A stretch of DNA of 64,000 nt from contig OZ237735.1 of the NCBI GenBank assembly GCA_965178125.1, positions 1,612,001 to 1,676,000 of the forward strand, given 5' to 3'. Origin of the DNA: Bilabrum cf. latius (Eukaryota; Bigyra: Bicosoecida; Bigyra; Bicosoecida). A program made the translations under genes and the position numbers. Within the stretch, counting starts at the first letter, position 1. The number at the start of each line of letters is the position of its first letter. The notes under the pieces are model-generated. The model had not been told where the DNA came from and made no database searches. It worked only from the letters and a program-made list of their open reading frames with translations. Positions 10,537 to 21,829 of this stretch are shown here, one piece after another.

Positions 10537-11548
10537 TCAGCCCACGATGATCTTTCCGTCGTCGGTGAACTTGTAAGGGGGGATCTCAAGGTTGAGCGGG
10601 GCGGGGCCCTTCCTGATCCTGCCGCTGCCGTCGTAGTGCGACCCGTGGCAGGGGCAATACCAGCCGTGGTAATCGCCGGCGTTGGCGATGGGCACGCAGC
10701 CAAGGTGTGTGCAGATGCCCATGACCACCAGCCACTTGGAGTCCTGCACACGGGCCGCGTCAGCCTGGGGGTCCTTCATGTCCGACATGGGCACTCCCTC
10801 CGCCTCTGAGATCTGAGCCGCGGTCCTGTGCTTGATGAACACGGGCTTTCCGCGCCACTTGACGGTCACCACCTGGCCCTCCTCGATGCCGTTGAGGTCC
10901 ACCTCGAGACTGGCCATGGCCAGCACGTCGGCCGATGCGCTCATCGTCGCGACGGCGTTGATGATCGCTAGCCTGACGGCAGACGCGTAGATGAACTTGC
11001 TAGCTCCCAGCACAAAATAAGTGAACGCTTTCTTGGAACCCTGGTTACCAGGCTCCAGGCGGGTCTTCTCGAAGTAGTGGTCGGCACTGCCGTAGTCCAT
11101 GCCAACCTTCGCAAGAGCGTCATCGGACTTTGCCCCGTGCATGCTCTCGTAGCACACCGCTGCGCAATCATAATTGAGAACTAATGTAGATCAACAAAGT
11201 AGAATGCGATACAGTTCAATTGCGGGCAGCCGAGACCGCGTTTCGTGCGCACATGCCGAGACATGAGCAGGGTACCGTTGCAAATCACAAGCAGAAGGGC
11301 TATTGCTTCCAATGCATGGCATGACAGCTCAATTTTGTGACAGTCGCTCATTTTGTGCTGAGAGTGCTGCAACACACCTCCAGCCTAGGCCCTTTTCAAC
11401 GATGAAGAAGTCCTGACGATTCAATCACCCTTTCGAAGTGCGACATTCACTTACCTGGTGTGGAAGCAACGGACCTAGCTCCAGTACGGAACATAGACGA
11501 TCCCATAGGGGCCACCCGGCGCGCTGCAGAGAGAGCTCGTCTCATCAT
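10537..11548 (-). CDS. ubiquinol-cytochrome c reductase Rieske iron-sulfur subunit precursor
   Basis: Two exons on the minus strand: 11455-11548 and 10537-11159, separated by a 295-bp GTAAGTG...GCGCAG intron that splits an Ala codon. The product is 238 residues, with no TAG codon and a TGA stop. Exon 1 encodes a typical mitochondrial presequence (MMRRALSAARRVAPMGSSM). The membrane anchor follows (KKAFTYFVLGASKFIYASAVRLAIINAV). The soluble domain contains the two [2Fe-2S] cluster-binding boxes CTHLGC and CPCHGSHYDGSGR. The protein transfers electrons from ubiquinol to cytochrome c1 in complex III of the inner membrane. Length and motif order match mitochondrial UQCRFS1/RIP1. It is divergently arranged with the SLC37-type gene across 151 bp. 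Confidence 0.95.
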
Positions 11549-11699
11549 GGCGCAGCACAAGCACTTCTTTTTCCCTTGGCATCTCCAGCCTATCGAAAAT
11601 CACATTTTCAGTAACGTAATGTTTCAATCTTTATATTGTAACGAATAGTTACTTATTTACAGCACTTGCTGTTGCACATTTAGCCCTTTCTGCCGAAAT

Positions 11700-13760
11700 A
11701 TGAAGCCAAAACCGTCAGGCGAAGAAACTAGATTCTTTAATCAGGTTTGTGCCGTGCTGCTTACCTTTTTTGTGAGATTTTATCCAATTTTGACCATGAT
11801 GCGGCTGAAGATACCGTCGGACGGGCAACTTGACCCAACGTTCATATGATTCGCGCATTGATAGGGGGACCCTCTCCTATTGCCGCAGGCATATGCGTTG
11901 CTGCATATGAGTAGGAAGGCCCTGAGTGAAGTGAAGTCCACGCTAATCGCTCTTTGGTCCTAGCCGGGTGGTGACCAGCAGCTATTCCATGGGGATTCCG
12001 CAGCTCACAGTGCCAAAACTTTCTCGTAAGTTGTAGAGTCACACTCTGGTATTGCTTTGATGGCTGGACAGGTTCTCGTGCAGCCTCGATCTCTTTTTGT
12101 TCGTGTCAGCTGCACTGCTGGCGTCTCACCCGTTCGAAACGCTCACTTCTGCAGTGGTACCCTTGACTTGGTGTTCATGTGGACGTATGCCGCCGGTCTT
12201 GTCCTGCTTGGTGACGTGGGCGACAGGTTAAACCTGAGATGGGTCCTCGCCGTCGCGATGTGCCTCAGTGGCATCGTCACGGCTCTCTTCGGCCTGGGAC
12301 CCTACTGGACCCAGGTGCAGAGCCCAGCATTCTATGCCACAGTGTGGGGCCTGAACGGGTTTGCGCAGAGTGCCTGCTGGCCTGCCGTGGTTGCAATCGT
12401 GGGCAACTGGCTCGGGAAGGGCGTGCGGGGCGGGGTGATGGGCCTGTGGTCCGGCAACGCAAGTGCCGGGAACGGGCTCGGGGACCTGCTCGGTTTCGTT
12501 GTTCTCCAGCACACGGACCTTGGCTGGCAGTGGTGTCTGCTCATCAGCGGGATGGCGTTGTTCCTTGGTGGCATTGTTATTGCCGTGGCGCTCCGGGCCC
12601 ACCCGAACGATGTTGGCCTGCCTGCTCACGCGACCGCTCGCGGGCTCGAGGATGGTGACCCGGACGAGGACGAGGTTCAGCACGAGGGCCAGGATGACAT
12701 AGTTCCCATGCCCTCCCCTGGCTTGTACGTAGGCTTGCAGCAAGACCCCGGCGGAGGCTCTACCGGCGTGGACCAGGAGTCTCAGATGCAGCAGGGCCTG
12801 CTGGAGGCCGATGGGTTCGGGGCGGTCGGGCCATCTAGCAGCGGAGGTGGTTATCTTAAGAAGCAAGGAACACATCAGGGAGAGACAGAAGAAGAAGAAA
12901 AAGGAGAAGGTGGTGCGATCGGGCTGTGGGCGGCGCTGATGCTGCCGGGAACCATCGTGTTCTCGTTGTGCTACATGGCGCTCAAGAGCACCAACTACGC
13001 GTACTTCTTTTGGCTCCCGGATTACCTGCAGGTAACGCTGCATGAAGACAGCGGAGTAGCGAATCTGTCTTCCTTATACTACGATATAGGCGGGATCATG
13101 GGCGGGTTCATCGCAGGCATGCTCACCGACTGCGTGGCACGGCGCTCTCCGATCGTGGTGGGCCAAATCGGACTGGCCGTGCCACTCATCCTGGTGTTCG
13201 GATTGGTCGCAAAGTCCAAGCTGGCGGTGGTCGCAACCTCAGCGGCTGTGGGACTCATGCTCGGCGGGGCGGCCAACCTGATATCCTCCGTGTTCGCGGT
13301 GGAGATCGGCGAGGAGGTGGCAAGGCAGGAAAGGAAGGCCGCGATGAAGGGTTCCGCAAATGGGGCGCCGCGCAAGAGGGTGTCTGCGAAGCGGTCCCTC
13401 GCGACCGTGGCTGGAATCATCGACGGGGCGGGTTCCCTAGGGGCTGGCGCGGTGCTGCAGATCGTGGGGCTGCTCCCGACCGACAAGCTGAGCTACCTGC
13501 TCGCACCGCTGACGGCGGTGAGCGCGCTCTGCCTGGTGGGAGTGCTCGTGAAGGATCTTCGTGCCATGACGGGGTGTTGCGGGGGCGAGGACGGGTAGGG
13601 TGGCTCGGGACGGGATGGGGGCAACTTGAAGCTGACTGGAGGTGCGGCTGGCTTGGTTGAGCCGTCGGACCGGCTGCAATCTTCGTCGATCAACGGAGGT
13701 GGCGGACGGCCGAGCTTGGGACATTCAGATGCGTCACTGCAGCGAAATGCCCTTTATTGA
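11700..13760 (+). CDS. SLC37-type major facilitator (sugar-phosphate/phosphate antiporter)
   Basis: Three exons: 11700-11771, 11889-12025 and 12155-13760, giving 604 residues and a TGA stop. The two introns are 117 and 129 bp with GTGAGA/CCGCAG and GTAAGT/CTGCAG ends. TAG codons lie at 11961 and 13596. Splicing reconstructs the SLC37 start (VCAVLLTFFAYALLHMSRKAL), where relatives read LTFLLYALYHASRK. The family signatures DRLNLRWVL, ACWPAVVAIVGNWLGKGVRG and GLWSGNASAGNGLG follow. About twelve membrane segments are expected, with a long hydrophilic, acidic central loop (roughly residues 240-350). SLC37 proteins exchange glucose-6-phosphate or glycerol-3-phosphate for phosphate, typically in ER or organelle membranes. 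The substrate here is not determined. The C-terminal tail after the second TAG is hydrophilic. Confidence 0.9.
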
Positions 13761-13870
13761 TAGCCAGAGTCAGCCAATTCAGCCGGGAAGCCACGGAAGC
13801 TCGAGCGGTTGTAACCTCGGGTAGCGACCCGTTTGCGGAACGCAGCATAGTTCGATACAGTTCACCAACC

Positions 13871-16099
13871 ATGGCTCTGCCGGACATCAAAGCATCACAG
13901 CCTGATTCTTCTATAACATAGTCACCAGGTAGGCTGATTGCACAGTCGAAGATCGGCTTCTCTGGGTGGTTGCGAAAACTGAAAGTGCACCCCCCCCAAG
14001 ATGGCAAGCCGATTCGCTCTAGCTGGCACAAAAGACATTTCCGGATAGCTGGGGGATTCCTTGCGTACTACAAAAACGAAGATTCGCAATCGCCAGCAGG
14101 TTGGCTGCGATTAGCACAGATATCTGAGGTGAGGTGTCTATCTGAAGGCGAGGTAGCCCCTGGCGTGCCGGCTGCCGCGATGCCAGAAGCAACTGTGCGG
14201 GTACAGTTGGTGCACCGAGTGCTGTTCTTGGGAACCAAGACAGCCGAGGATGCCGAAGCTTGGCGATAGGCGATTTAGGGCGGTGTGGACGAGGCTCGAG
14301 GTGTGGCGGGCGTGGCGAGCCCCTCTCCTCGCCTGGCTGGTAGAGTTCGCGGCGGCTTCGAACCGAGAAGTCCCGCAGCATCCATAATTCGAGGCAAACA
14401 TCCGGAAACTGGGCACACGAAGGGAACTCCCTTCGCCAGTCCGGGAGGCATTCAGGTCGGAGTTGGATCTCTGCGGAAGCAGCCTTCGAAAGCAACTCTC
14501 ACCGGGCACGGCGATTCCGCGGCACCTGCTCCAAAGCTAGGGACCACAGGCCAGCGAGCGGGAGAAGCGGCTGTATCTGAAAGCCAAGGGGAGCGGCCGG
14601 GCCCCAGCCATGAAACCAGCCCTAGCGGCGGAGCAGGTGCTTCGGCGAGGCGAGCATTGCACAGCGCAAACCCCGCCGGTGCGACGTCTCCGGCCGCCGC
14701 CACGGCCATCGAGCCGCCATCCACTGGATCTGGCGCTGGCACAGAAAGCAAGGAACGTTCTCCGCGAACATCTCCCGAACCGGCCGCGAGCAGCCCCACG
14801 CCAGCCCAGTACCCCGGGGTTCAACCCCTGGAGGCACCCCTGACCCCGCAGCGGGGCACCTTTGCAGACAAGGCACCCCCAAGTCTCGATGAGGCAGCCC
14901 GTTCCATCACCTCAGGCGCTCCAGTGGCGGGCACGGCAGTCGCGGGGCCAGACGGGAGCGTGTGGGTCCAGGTCGAGTTCGTGCGCTCGATCGACCCCGC
15001 CTCCGGGCACTTCTATCTGACCGGGGTGCTGGACGGGGTGTCCCACTGGAGCCTGCCCCCGCACACCCGAGGGGCGTAGTGGGGGTCATGGGTGACCGTG
15101 TGGGACGAGGTCACCGCCTCGTTCTACTACCTCAACGCAGAGTCGGGCGAGACCTCCTTCCTCTCTCCCGGCGCGGAGGCGTGGTATGCTCCCGCCCCGC
15201 AACAGGCGCACTCGTGGCCCAGTCATGTTTAGTACGGGGCCCAGCAGTAGCAGCAGCACTACTAGCAGCAGCAGTTCGAACCCAGGCTTTCGGAGCACTC
15301 GGCGGGAGAGTCTCCGGCTGCTTCAGCGTCTGGCCAAGGCAGGGGAAGCAGGGAACAGTTCGTGCCCCCCTCGCTCGAGGGGCTGGGGCAGGGGTCGGAG
15401 GAGGATGGGCAGTACCGCCACCACCAAGCGGGTGCTGGATACGGCGGCTAGGGCTACGGTCGTGGGCGGGGGGGATACCCTGCCGCCATGCTGACCACGT
15501 CGACAGAGGTGCCTGCGGGGGGCATCGATTTCAGCGGGGCTGGTGGTGCGGGGGGGTACGGCAGCCGGGCCAGGGAGGCGGCTGCGGTGGCTGCGGCGCA
15601 GCGCGGCGAACCGGTTCCGCAGGGCGCCGCGCAATCTGTCCGCGGGGAGGACGTGTATGCCGAGGCGTGGGACGGCAGCAGCGGGCACCCGTACTACGTA
15701 AGGATCGCCACAGGGGAGGCCCAGTGGGAGTACCCTGCCCACGAGGGCGCGGTGGTGATCCGGCAAGGGCAAGGACAAGGGCATGGGGCAGACTTGGGCC
15801 GTGGCACTGGCGGGGAGGAAACAGATGACCCCAGTGCGGGGACGGGCGGCCATGCGAGAGCCACCGCCACGACCCCCGGCGCTTCCGTCCACGGAGCCAC
15901 CCCCAGCAGCGATGGGGCGGCAGTCGGATCGCCAGGGAGGACGACAGACGTCGCCACTGCGCTCGCTTCGTTGTCCTAGCGAGGGGCGCTGCAGGGAACA
16001 CATGGGAGGCATGGCAGCGGCACGGGAGGGCAGGTGCTGTCTCCGCCTCCGCCGCCGAAGACCGGGTTTGCTGCGAAGACTCCTGGGCGGGTTCATTGA
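13871..16099 (+). CDS. PH-domain protein with three WW-like modules
   Basis: A 742-residue frame with nine TAG codons, ending at TGA. ATG 13871 lies about 30 residues before a pleckstrin homology domain (about residues 31-137): GWLRKLKV, WHKRHFRIAGGFLAYYKN and the terminal helix DAEAWR. PH domains bind phosphoinositides or proteins, so membrane association is likely. A long Ser/Pro/Ala-rich linker follows. Three WW-like segments come next: VWVQVEFVRSIDPASGHFYL (about 364-395), WVTVWDEVTASFYYLNAESG (about 404-430) and YAEAWDGSSGHPYYVRIATG plus QWEYP (about 595-622). The third is the most canonical. Between the last two lies a Gln/Tyr/His-rich stretch where three TAG codons sit among CAG codons. 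I do not recognise a named orthologue. Confidence 0.75.
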
Positions 16100-16170
16100 G
16101 ACTTGTGCTGCACCGTTCAATACAATGTTTGTGTCTTATACGCGCGTCTCGTACTCCATTTCGGTTCAAT

Positions 16171-18819
16171 TCACGGGCCCTGTCCTACGGCGGGAGGGAC
16201 GGCTTGCCCCTGCAGCTGCTCCTGCTCGGCAGGATCCGGCTCCATGATCCCAAAGTTCACGCCGTCGCCCGCCCCCTTGCCAACCATGCCGCTGTCGGTC
16301 ACCTGCGGCGAGGCGCTGGACGCGGCCTCCTTCCCGTCAAAGGACGAGAACGACTCCACATCCACCAGGCACCGCAGTGCACTGTACCCTAAGGTGGCCC
16401 GGCACAGCTGCGAGAGGGTGGCACGGATGGGCAGCACGCCAGGGAGGGAGGCCTTGGGGTTGCCGCTGCCCTTGGGGGCGCTGCTGACCGGCGTGCCCGG
16501 TCGGGGGGAAGCAGGGCAAGCCCCCGCACCTGCGCCGCTGCTGGCAGCGCTCTCCCCCCTACTGCCAGCAGGAGCAGCGCCGCGCCTCTCGCCCCTCGCG
16601 ATGCACCATGGTCCGAGCATGTCGGCGAACTCGGCCATGAAAGTTGCGGTGCCCAGCACGTTCTCCACTCGGCCCGCGCGGATGTCGTCAGCAGTGCAGT
16701 ACTTGGTCGCAAAGGGCGCGAAACCGGTCGGCGTGAGCCTGGCACGGTCTTTCTCGGCCATGTCGCGGACGATCCTGTAGTTCATTGCCTCTGCCACGCG
16801 GCATTGCACGTGGAAGAAAGCCCTGGCCACGTCGTTCTCGTCGATGTAGCCCTTCTCGTCCTCGTCCAGGCACACGAAGAGCATCTTCACGGCGGAGGGG
16901 TGGCCCGGCAGGCCGCCCATCTATCTGGGTGCCAGCGCGAGCTCGACGTCAAGGTACGTGCGGTAGTCCATCATGCCGTCGTAGGTGCGGCACGTCTCGA
17001 ACAGCCTCTGCACGAACCACCTGGTCAGCCTGCCGCCGCCCCACCCCGCCATCTCCTCCTGTCCCAGCAAGCCGTCCCTGTCCTGGTCCAGGCTGAGGTA
17101 CCTCCCGTACACGCGAAGAGCGCTGCGGTCACTGAACCAGTTGAGGCTGGTGGCGCCGCCTGGCACACCGGCGAGCAGCGGGTCCACTCTGGAGGTCTCT
17201 GCCGCCCTCGCCGCCGCTTCCATGGGACCCTGCGGCGGCTGCTGCTGGGTCCTTCGGGCCTCTTCGGCTGTGATCCTCTGGATGGCGCCCAGCTCTGCGA
17301 ATGCTGGACATGCCAGCACCGCAGAGAGTGAGTAGCGCCCCGAGGGGCGGCCGGCCCTCCACTTGGCCTTGCCAATCGCGTCTCCCCGCTTGGGCCCTCC
17401 GTCCACGCCTGATCCTCCCGCGCTACTCCTGGGAGTGCCTGGCAACCCTCTCTTTGATGCTGCTTCTGCCTCGCTGCTCCCGGCACCCTTCGCCGCCTGC
17501 GGCCCCTGTTCTCGTCGATCGCCGGCACCACCGCCATCATCCCCCGCGGTCCCCCCCGCGATCTCGCTTGCCTGCAGCATGAACACGATCCTCCTGACAC
17601 CGGTGTACACGTAAAACACGACGAACGGTGGGGGTAACCTGGCGAGCGCCGGGGCCTCCTTTGCGACGTCCTGCAGGTAGAGCTCGAGGTCCTGCTCGCT
17701 CAAGGAGGGCGGCCCCTGAGCAGCTGCTTCGGCCTCCTGCAGCAAGTCGTCAAGGGCCGGGCGGTCCACGCTGGGGGAGGAGCCCTCCCCGCCTGTCCCT
17801 GTGCTTGCCGCTCCCCCGATTGCTCCGGGTGATGCGTCTGCCCTCGCGGGTCCCCCCGCGGCGTCCTCCGCCTCTGCCAGCCTCAGGGCCTTGCTCGCTT
17901 CCTGGGCGGATTGCTCGCCCGACTGAGCCGCCATGCTCGCCAGCTGCAAGCCGCGCCTGTGGGCTGCCACGAGGGCGCACAGGTACTAGAACAGCTGCCT
18001 TGAAGAAATGCGTCCCTTGTGGTCGCGGTCGAACTGCATGAAAAGGTCTGGGGTGAGCAGGTGCTTGGCTCGGCCCGGGGCCGCCTGCCGCAGTTCGCAG
18101 TACGATTCGTAGTCCACGCGGGGCTCAGTCGGCACGCCCGGAGGGATCCGAAGGCTCTGGTCTTCGTTTTCTTGTCTCTATCGGCGCAAGCTATCTTCCA
18201 CGGATGGGTTCACTGGAATCTGCCGCCGGAGCGCCTGAAGAATGTACACGATGTCGCTCAGGTCTCCTTGCTCAAGGACATCTTGCGCCCTCGATTCAAC
18301 CGCCCGCGAGCGTGCTGTGCTCCGCAACCAGGAGCGAAGCAGCCGCAGCCTGGTACTGTCGCGTTTCTGGAGCCTCTTCCTAGCCAGTAGCGTTTCAGCA
18401 TCGCTGGGGCTGTCAAACTTCGACCAGTCGCTGTGCACAGCCTTCGCGGCTGAGCTCTATAAGCTACCGAAATAAAAGCGTGGAATAACTTTGTAGCTCC
18501 GGTGTTTGTCCTTCCGGGCCTGCTAGCGGCCATGGAGAATGCTATCGAATGTCGCGTCTTCGGCCGCCTCGGTCTGCGGGATTCCCTGCGACTCGGCTGC
18601 CGCTGCAGCCGCTTCATCGGGCACCATCAAGTTGCCCAAAATAGATGGAGCAAACGCTTCCTTGGGCGCACGCTGCACAGACACAGCCAACGACTTGCTC
18701 GCGCTCTCCGCGTTCGGAATCCGACCGGCCGCGATGACTTCTTGCGTGGATTCCGCCGTTCTGGCGGTCTGGTCGGAGGGATCCGATGCAGCAGCGCGGC
18801 GCAATGATTTCAACCACAT
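16171..18819 (-). CDS. PP2A regulatory subunit B'' (PPP2R3C / TON2-FASS type)
   Basis: One frame of 882 residues with five TAG codons (including 18523, 18178 and 16921) and a TGA stop. Family landmarks occur in order: YKVIPRFYF (human G5PR has FYKTIPRFYY), a Leu/Arg helical region, DLFMQFDRDHKGRISSRQLF, PPPFVVFYVYTGVRRIVFML, NWFSDRSALRVYGRYLSLDQ with the EF-hand DQDRDGLLGQEEM, LFETCRTYDGMMDYRTYLD, and CLDEDEKGYIDENDVARAFF. The B'' subunit targets PP2A. TON2/FASS and PPP2R3C act at the cortical microtubule array or centrosome. Insertions rich in Ala, Ser and Gly roughly double the usual length of about 450 residues. The N-terminal 100 residues are extra and of unknown function. Confidence 0.9.
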
Positions 18820-19132
18820 AGTTGAAGATAATTCAGCAGAAGTCCCGGCAAATTGTACCGCGAGCGCAGGCTGGTCTATTGCAACGGGTCGGAAACCAAT
18901 CTTTGCACCCTACAAGCACACGCAACGCTGGCAACGCAGCAATGCGGCAGCACCCCACGCAACTCTACCAAGTCAACGCATGGGTTCCGAGTCGCCTATA
19001 ATAATTGATCTAGCGGTTGGCCCGGCCGTCACTAGAGCCACAAATCGAACTGGCGACCAGGCTGCCTGGCAAGCGGCAGAGCCCCGCCAGCCCCGTTTCA
19101 TCGTAGACTTTCCTCTCCTTCGTGCGCAGGTC
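18820..19132. other. intergenic region between two minus-strand genes
   Basis: This lies upstream of the PP2A B'' gene start and downstream of the beta-galactosidase stop. No open frame of note; it probably holds a promoter and a 3' UTR, but I see no clear element. Confidence 0.45.
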
Positions 19133-21703
19133 TCACTGGGAGGCCGACTGAGGGGGGCACACCGTAAGGCAGTGACCATCCTGCTTCGACGTGATCGTGC
19201 CCGGGCTCCCGGCAGCGGGCGGCTGGCTCCACTGCTGGTTGCTGCCCCCGTTGCACGAGTACGTCTCGACGTTGGCGCCGTTGCTCGACAGGTGGGCCGT
19301 GATGTCCATGCAGGCACCGCCGGGCGACACCTTCAGCGCCTGGGACCCGGAGTCGTAACTCCAGTCCTCTGGCTGGGAGCTCCCCGAGCACTTGCTCAGC
19401 TCCACGCTCGGCTGCCCGTCCGGATCCTTGCCCGGGCCGGCAGACGCGCAAAGCCCCAGCGAGCCGTCCCCCACCTGCAGCCTCCCGCTGGCAGACAGGC
19501 TCCACTGCTGGTGCTCGGCGAGGTCCGCGCGGCACTCGTACATGACCACGTTGGACCCATCTACCGGGGCGCTCGCGAGGGGGTTGCAGGCGGAGGGGCC
19601 ATGGAAGTCGGGGGCGTCCGTCAGCTGCACGCTCAGGCCCTCGTAGCTGCTCGTAACTCTGTCGTTGTTCCCTGCGGCAGCCGCGGCGGGGAGCGCCTCC
19701 TCCTCCAGCAGCACCAGCGTGTTTGTTCCCTCGACCAGCACGCTCTCGGGCACGTACAGCGCGTTCTGCGGGCCCCTGCTCACCCAGTGCCTCCCAAGGG
19801 CAAAGCCGTTCACCCAGGCCACTCCCTTGCCCCAGCCCGACACGCTCAAAAAGGTGGACGGCGGCTTCCCGGTGGCAGGCGAGGCCTTGGCCTGGAACTC
19901 GCCCATGAGGAAGGCGGGCAGCTGCGGTACGCCAGTGGGAGGCCCTTGGCTGACCGGCTGGAACAGGGGCGAGGCCTTGGCGACATCGTCGCCCGACATG
20001 GGCATGGAGCAGACGGACCAGTTGGCGGCGGTGACGTTGGAGGACCCCCCGATGGTCGGGGCGGAGAGGAGGCCCTTGAGGTCGAACATGCCGTGGCCGT
20101 AATTGATGTGGCCCATGTTCTCCATCACGATGGTCAGCACGGAGCGGCTGCTCCCCGAGGATGCCGCGGGCCATGACACGGGGATCGGCTTGTTTCCCGT
20201 GCGGAACACTGTTCCCTGGGTGTCGCCTCCGACGGACACCACGGCGTAGTCCCTCGGCTCCGTGCTGCCGAACTGCAGCTGCTGCGAGGAGCCGGCCGCG
20301 GAGGGCAGCTCGGCTTCGTACACTGCAATGCCCTGCGACTGGTTCAGCAGGGGGTGTTCCATGGCCACGGGCTGGGGCAGTCCCGACACACGGCGGCCGG
20401 GAACGCTGGCCGGGCAGAAGTGGTCGCGCGAGGCACCGGACAGCAGCGGGAGGACGTGCGAGAACTTCACCTCGCCGAGGGCCTCGATCGGGCGCGGCGC
20501 CGGTTCCGCAGGCGGGAGCGGCTGCCCGTCCCTCTTCGCCCACTCCGAGTAGAGCGTCCTCAGGGCGGCATACTTGTCCTTCCCGTCGCTGCCCCAGTTG
20601 TGCGCCCCCCACTCTGCCAACGGGGCGTTGTAGTCATACGAGGCCGTGTCGATGGTGATGCTGTCGCCGCCGCCGTTCGCGCCGTTGTACCAGCCCCAGT
20701 TGGTGCCTCCGTGCGCCATGTACAGCGCGATGCTGCCGCTGTCGTTGAAGGCTGCGTTCGTCCACTCGATCAGGTTGCTCGTAGACTTGTTGGGATACTG
20801 CCCACCGTACTGCATGAGCCACCCCGTGTACCACTCCGAGACGAAATTGCTCCTCGACCCGGGCGGGTTGAATTCTGCCTGCGCCTCGAAGGCGCCCTTG
20901 TAGCCCGCGCCCGGTCCCGTGTCACCCACCGTGTACACGGCCGAGCCGTTCAGCGACCCGCGCGACATATAGCCCAAGTTTCCGCCGTCCGTGGTGTACA
21001 GCACCACATCGGAGCCGAGGTGCTTCCGGAAAATGCTCACGAGGTGCTCCATGTACGCGAGATCGCCAGGGTTGGACTGCACGTTGCCGAAGCTGCCGTA
21101 CTCGTTCTCGAGTTGGACCATGATGACGTTGCCGCCGTCCGCGTACAGATGGCCCTCCGACTTGATTTTCCCCAGGAGCTGCTCCATCCAGCCGTCGACA
21201 AAGGCCAGGTACCTCGTGTCGTTGGTGCGAATCGAGAGCGGGTATTGCGGCTCGAGCGGCCAGTTGCCGGGCTCGGATGACCCGTTCATAAACTTATAGG
21301 ACATCATCCAAGCCGGCAGGCCCCCATTATCCCACTCCCCGCAGCCATACGGGCCAGCGCGAAGCGCGATCGCCAGGCCGTGCTTATCGGCAAGCCTAAG
21401 GAACTGCGAGATGTCGCGCCCTGGACTCTCCCAGTCGACCTGCCCCTGAACTTCCTCGTGCCAGTTCCAGAATACGTAGACTTCGGCGGTGTTGAGTCCC
21501 ATTGCAGCAAGACGTGCTAAGCGATCTTCCCAAAGGTCGGGATGGATCCTGCTGTAGTGCACGCATCCGGCACGCAAGCGAAATGGTTCGCCGTCCTTCA
21601 CAAAGAGGCCATCACTGAGCCCAAACGACCTTGAAGCAGCCGTAGTAGCAGAAAGTAACGAAACACAAAGAGCACCCGCAACAACGAGCTCGGTGCTTCG
21701 CAT
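19133..21703 (-). CDS. secreted GH35 beta-galactosidase with beta-trefoil lectin domain
   Basis: An 856-residue intronless frame with no TAG codon, ending at TGA. Residues 1-23 form a signal peptide (basic start, hydrophobic core ending SATTAA). The GH35 catalytic domain follows: AGCVHYSRIHPDLWEDRLARL, NTAEVYVFWNWHE and RAGPYGCGEWDNGGLPAW. The acid/base Glu is at about 201 in QLENEYG and the nucleophile Glu at about 290 in SEWYTGW. The middle region has jelly-roll domains of plant-type beta-galactosidases, including GKGVAWVNGFALGRHW. The C-terminal ~140 residues form a ricin-B-type beta-trefoil sugar-binding domain with QQWS repeats. The enzyme removes terminal beta-galactose from glycans outside the cell or in lysosome-like compartments. 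It is closest in layout to plant and protist BGAL proteins. Despite dozens of Gln codons, none is TAG. Confidence 0.95.
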   Translation of the reverse strand: MRSTELVVAGALCVSLLSATTAASRSFGLSDGLFVKDGEPFRLRAGCVHYSRIHPDLWEDRLARLAAMGLNTAEVYVFWNWHEEVQGQVDWESPGRDISQFLRLADKHGLAIALRAGPYGCGEWDNGGLPAWMMSYKFMNGSSEPGNWPLEPQYPLSIRTNDTRYLAFVDGWMEQLLGKIKSEGHLYADGGNVIMVQLENEYGSFGNVQSNPGDLAYMEHLVSIFRKHLGSDVVLYTTDGGNLGYMSRGSLNGSAVYTVGDTGPGAGYKGAFEAQAEFNPPGSRSNFVSEWYTGWLMQYGGQYPNKSTSNLIEWTNAAFNDSGSIALYMAHGGTNWGWYNGANGGGDSITIDTASYDYNAPLAEWGAHNWGSDGKDKYAALRTLYSEWAKRDGQPLPPAEPAPRPIEALGEVKFSHVLPLLSGASRDHFCPASVPGRRVSGLPQPVAMEHPLLNQSQGIAVYEAELPSAAGSSQQLQFGSTEPRDYAVVSVGGDTQGTVFRTGNKPIPVSWPAASSGSSRSVLTIVMENMGHINYGHGMFDLKGLLSAPTIGGSSNVTAANWSVCSMPMSGDDVAKASPLFQPVSQGPPTGVPQLPAFLMGEFQAKASPATGKPPSTFLSVSGWGKGVAWVNGFALGRHWVSRGPQNALYVPESVLVEGTNTLVLLEEEALPAAAAAGNNDRVTSSYEGLSVQLTDAPDFHGPSACNPLASAPVDGSNVVMYECRADLAEHQQWSLSASGRLQVGDGSLGLCASAGPGKDPDGQPSVELSKCSGSSQPEDWSYDSGSQALKVSPGGACMDITAHLSSNGANVETYSCNGGSNQQWSQPPAAGSPGTITSKQDGHCLTVCPPQSASQ

Positions 21704-21829
21704 GACGGCGGTTAATGCACCGTCGAACCCTATTTCGTCGTCTCGTCGAGCTCAAAACCACACTGCTCTTAAATGAAAACCAGATATCTGGCAGCTGCTT
21801 TGAGGACCACAAGGCACAGCTTCAGCCAG

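Noticed and set aside
18539-20176. 545-codon plus-strand open frame
   Set aside because: It lies antisense to the GH35 gene and the PP2A gene, which have unambiguous domain matches.
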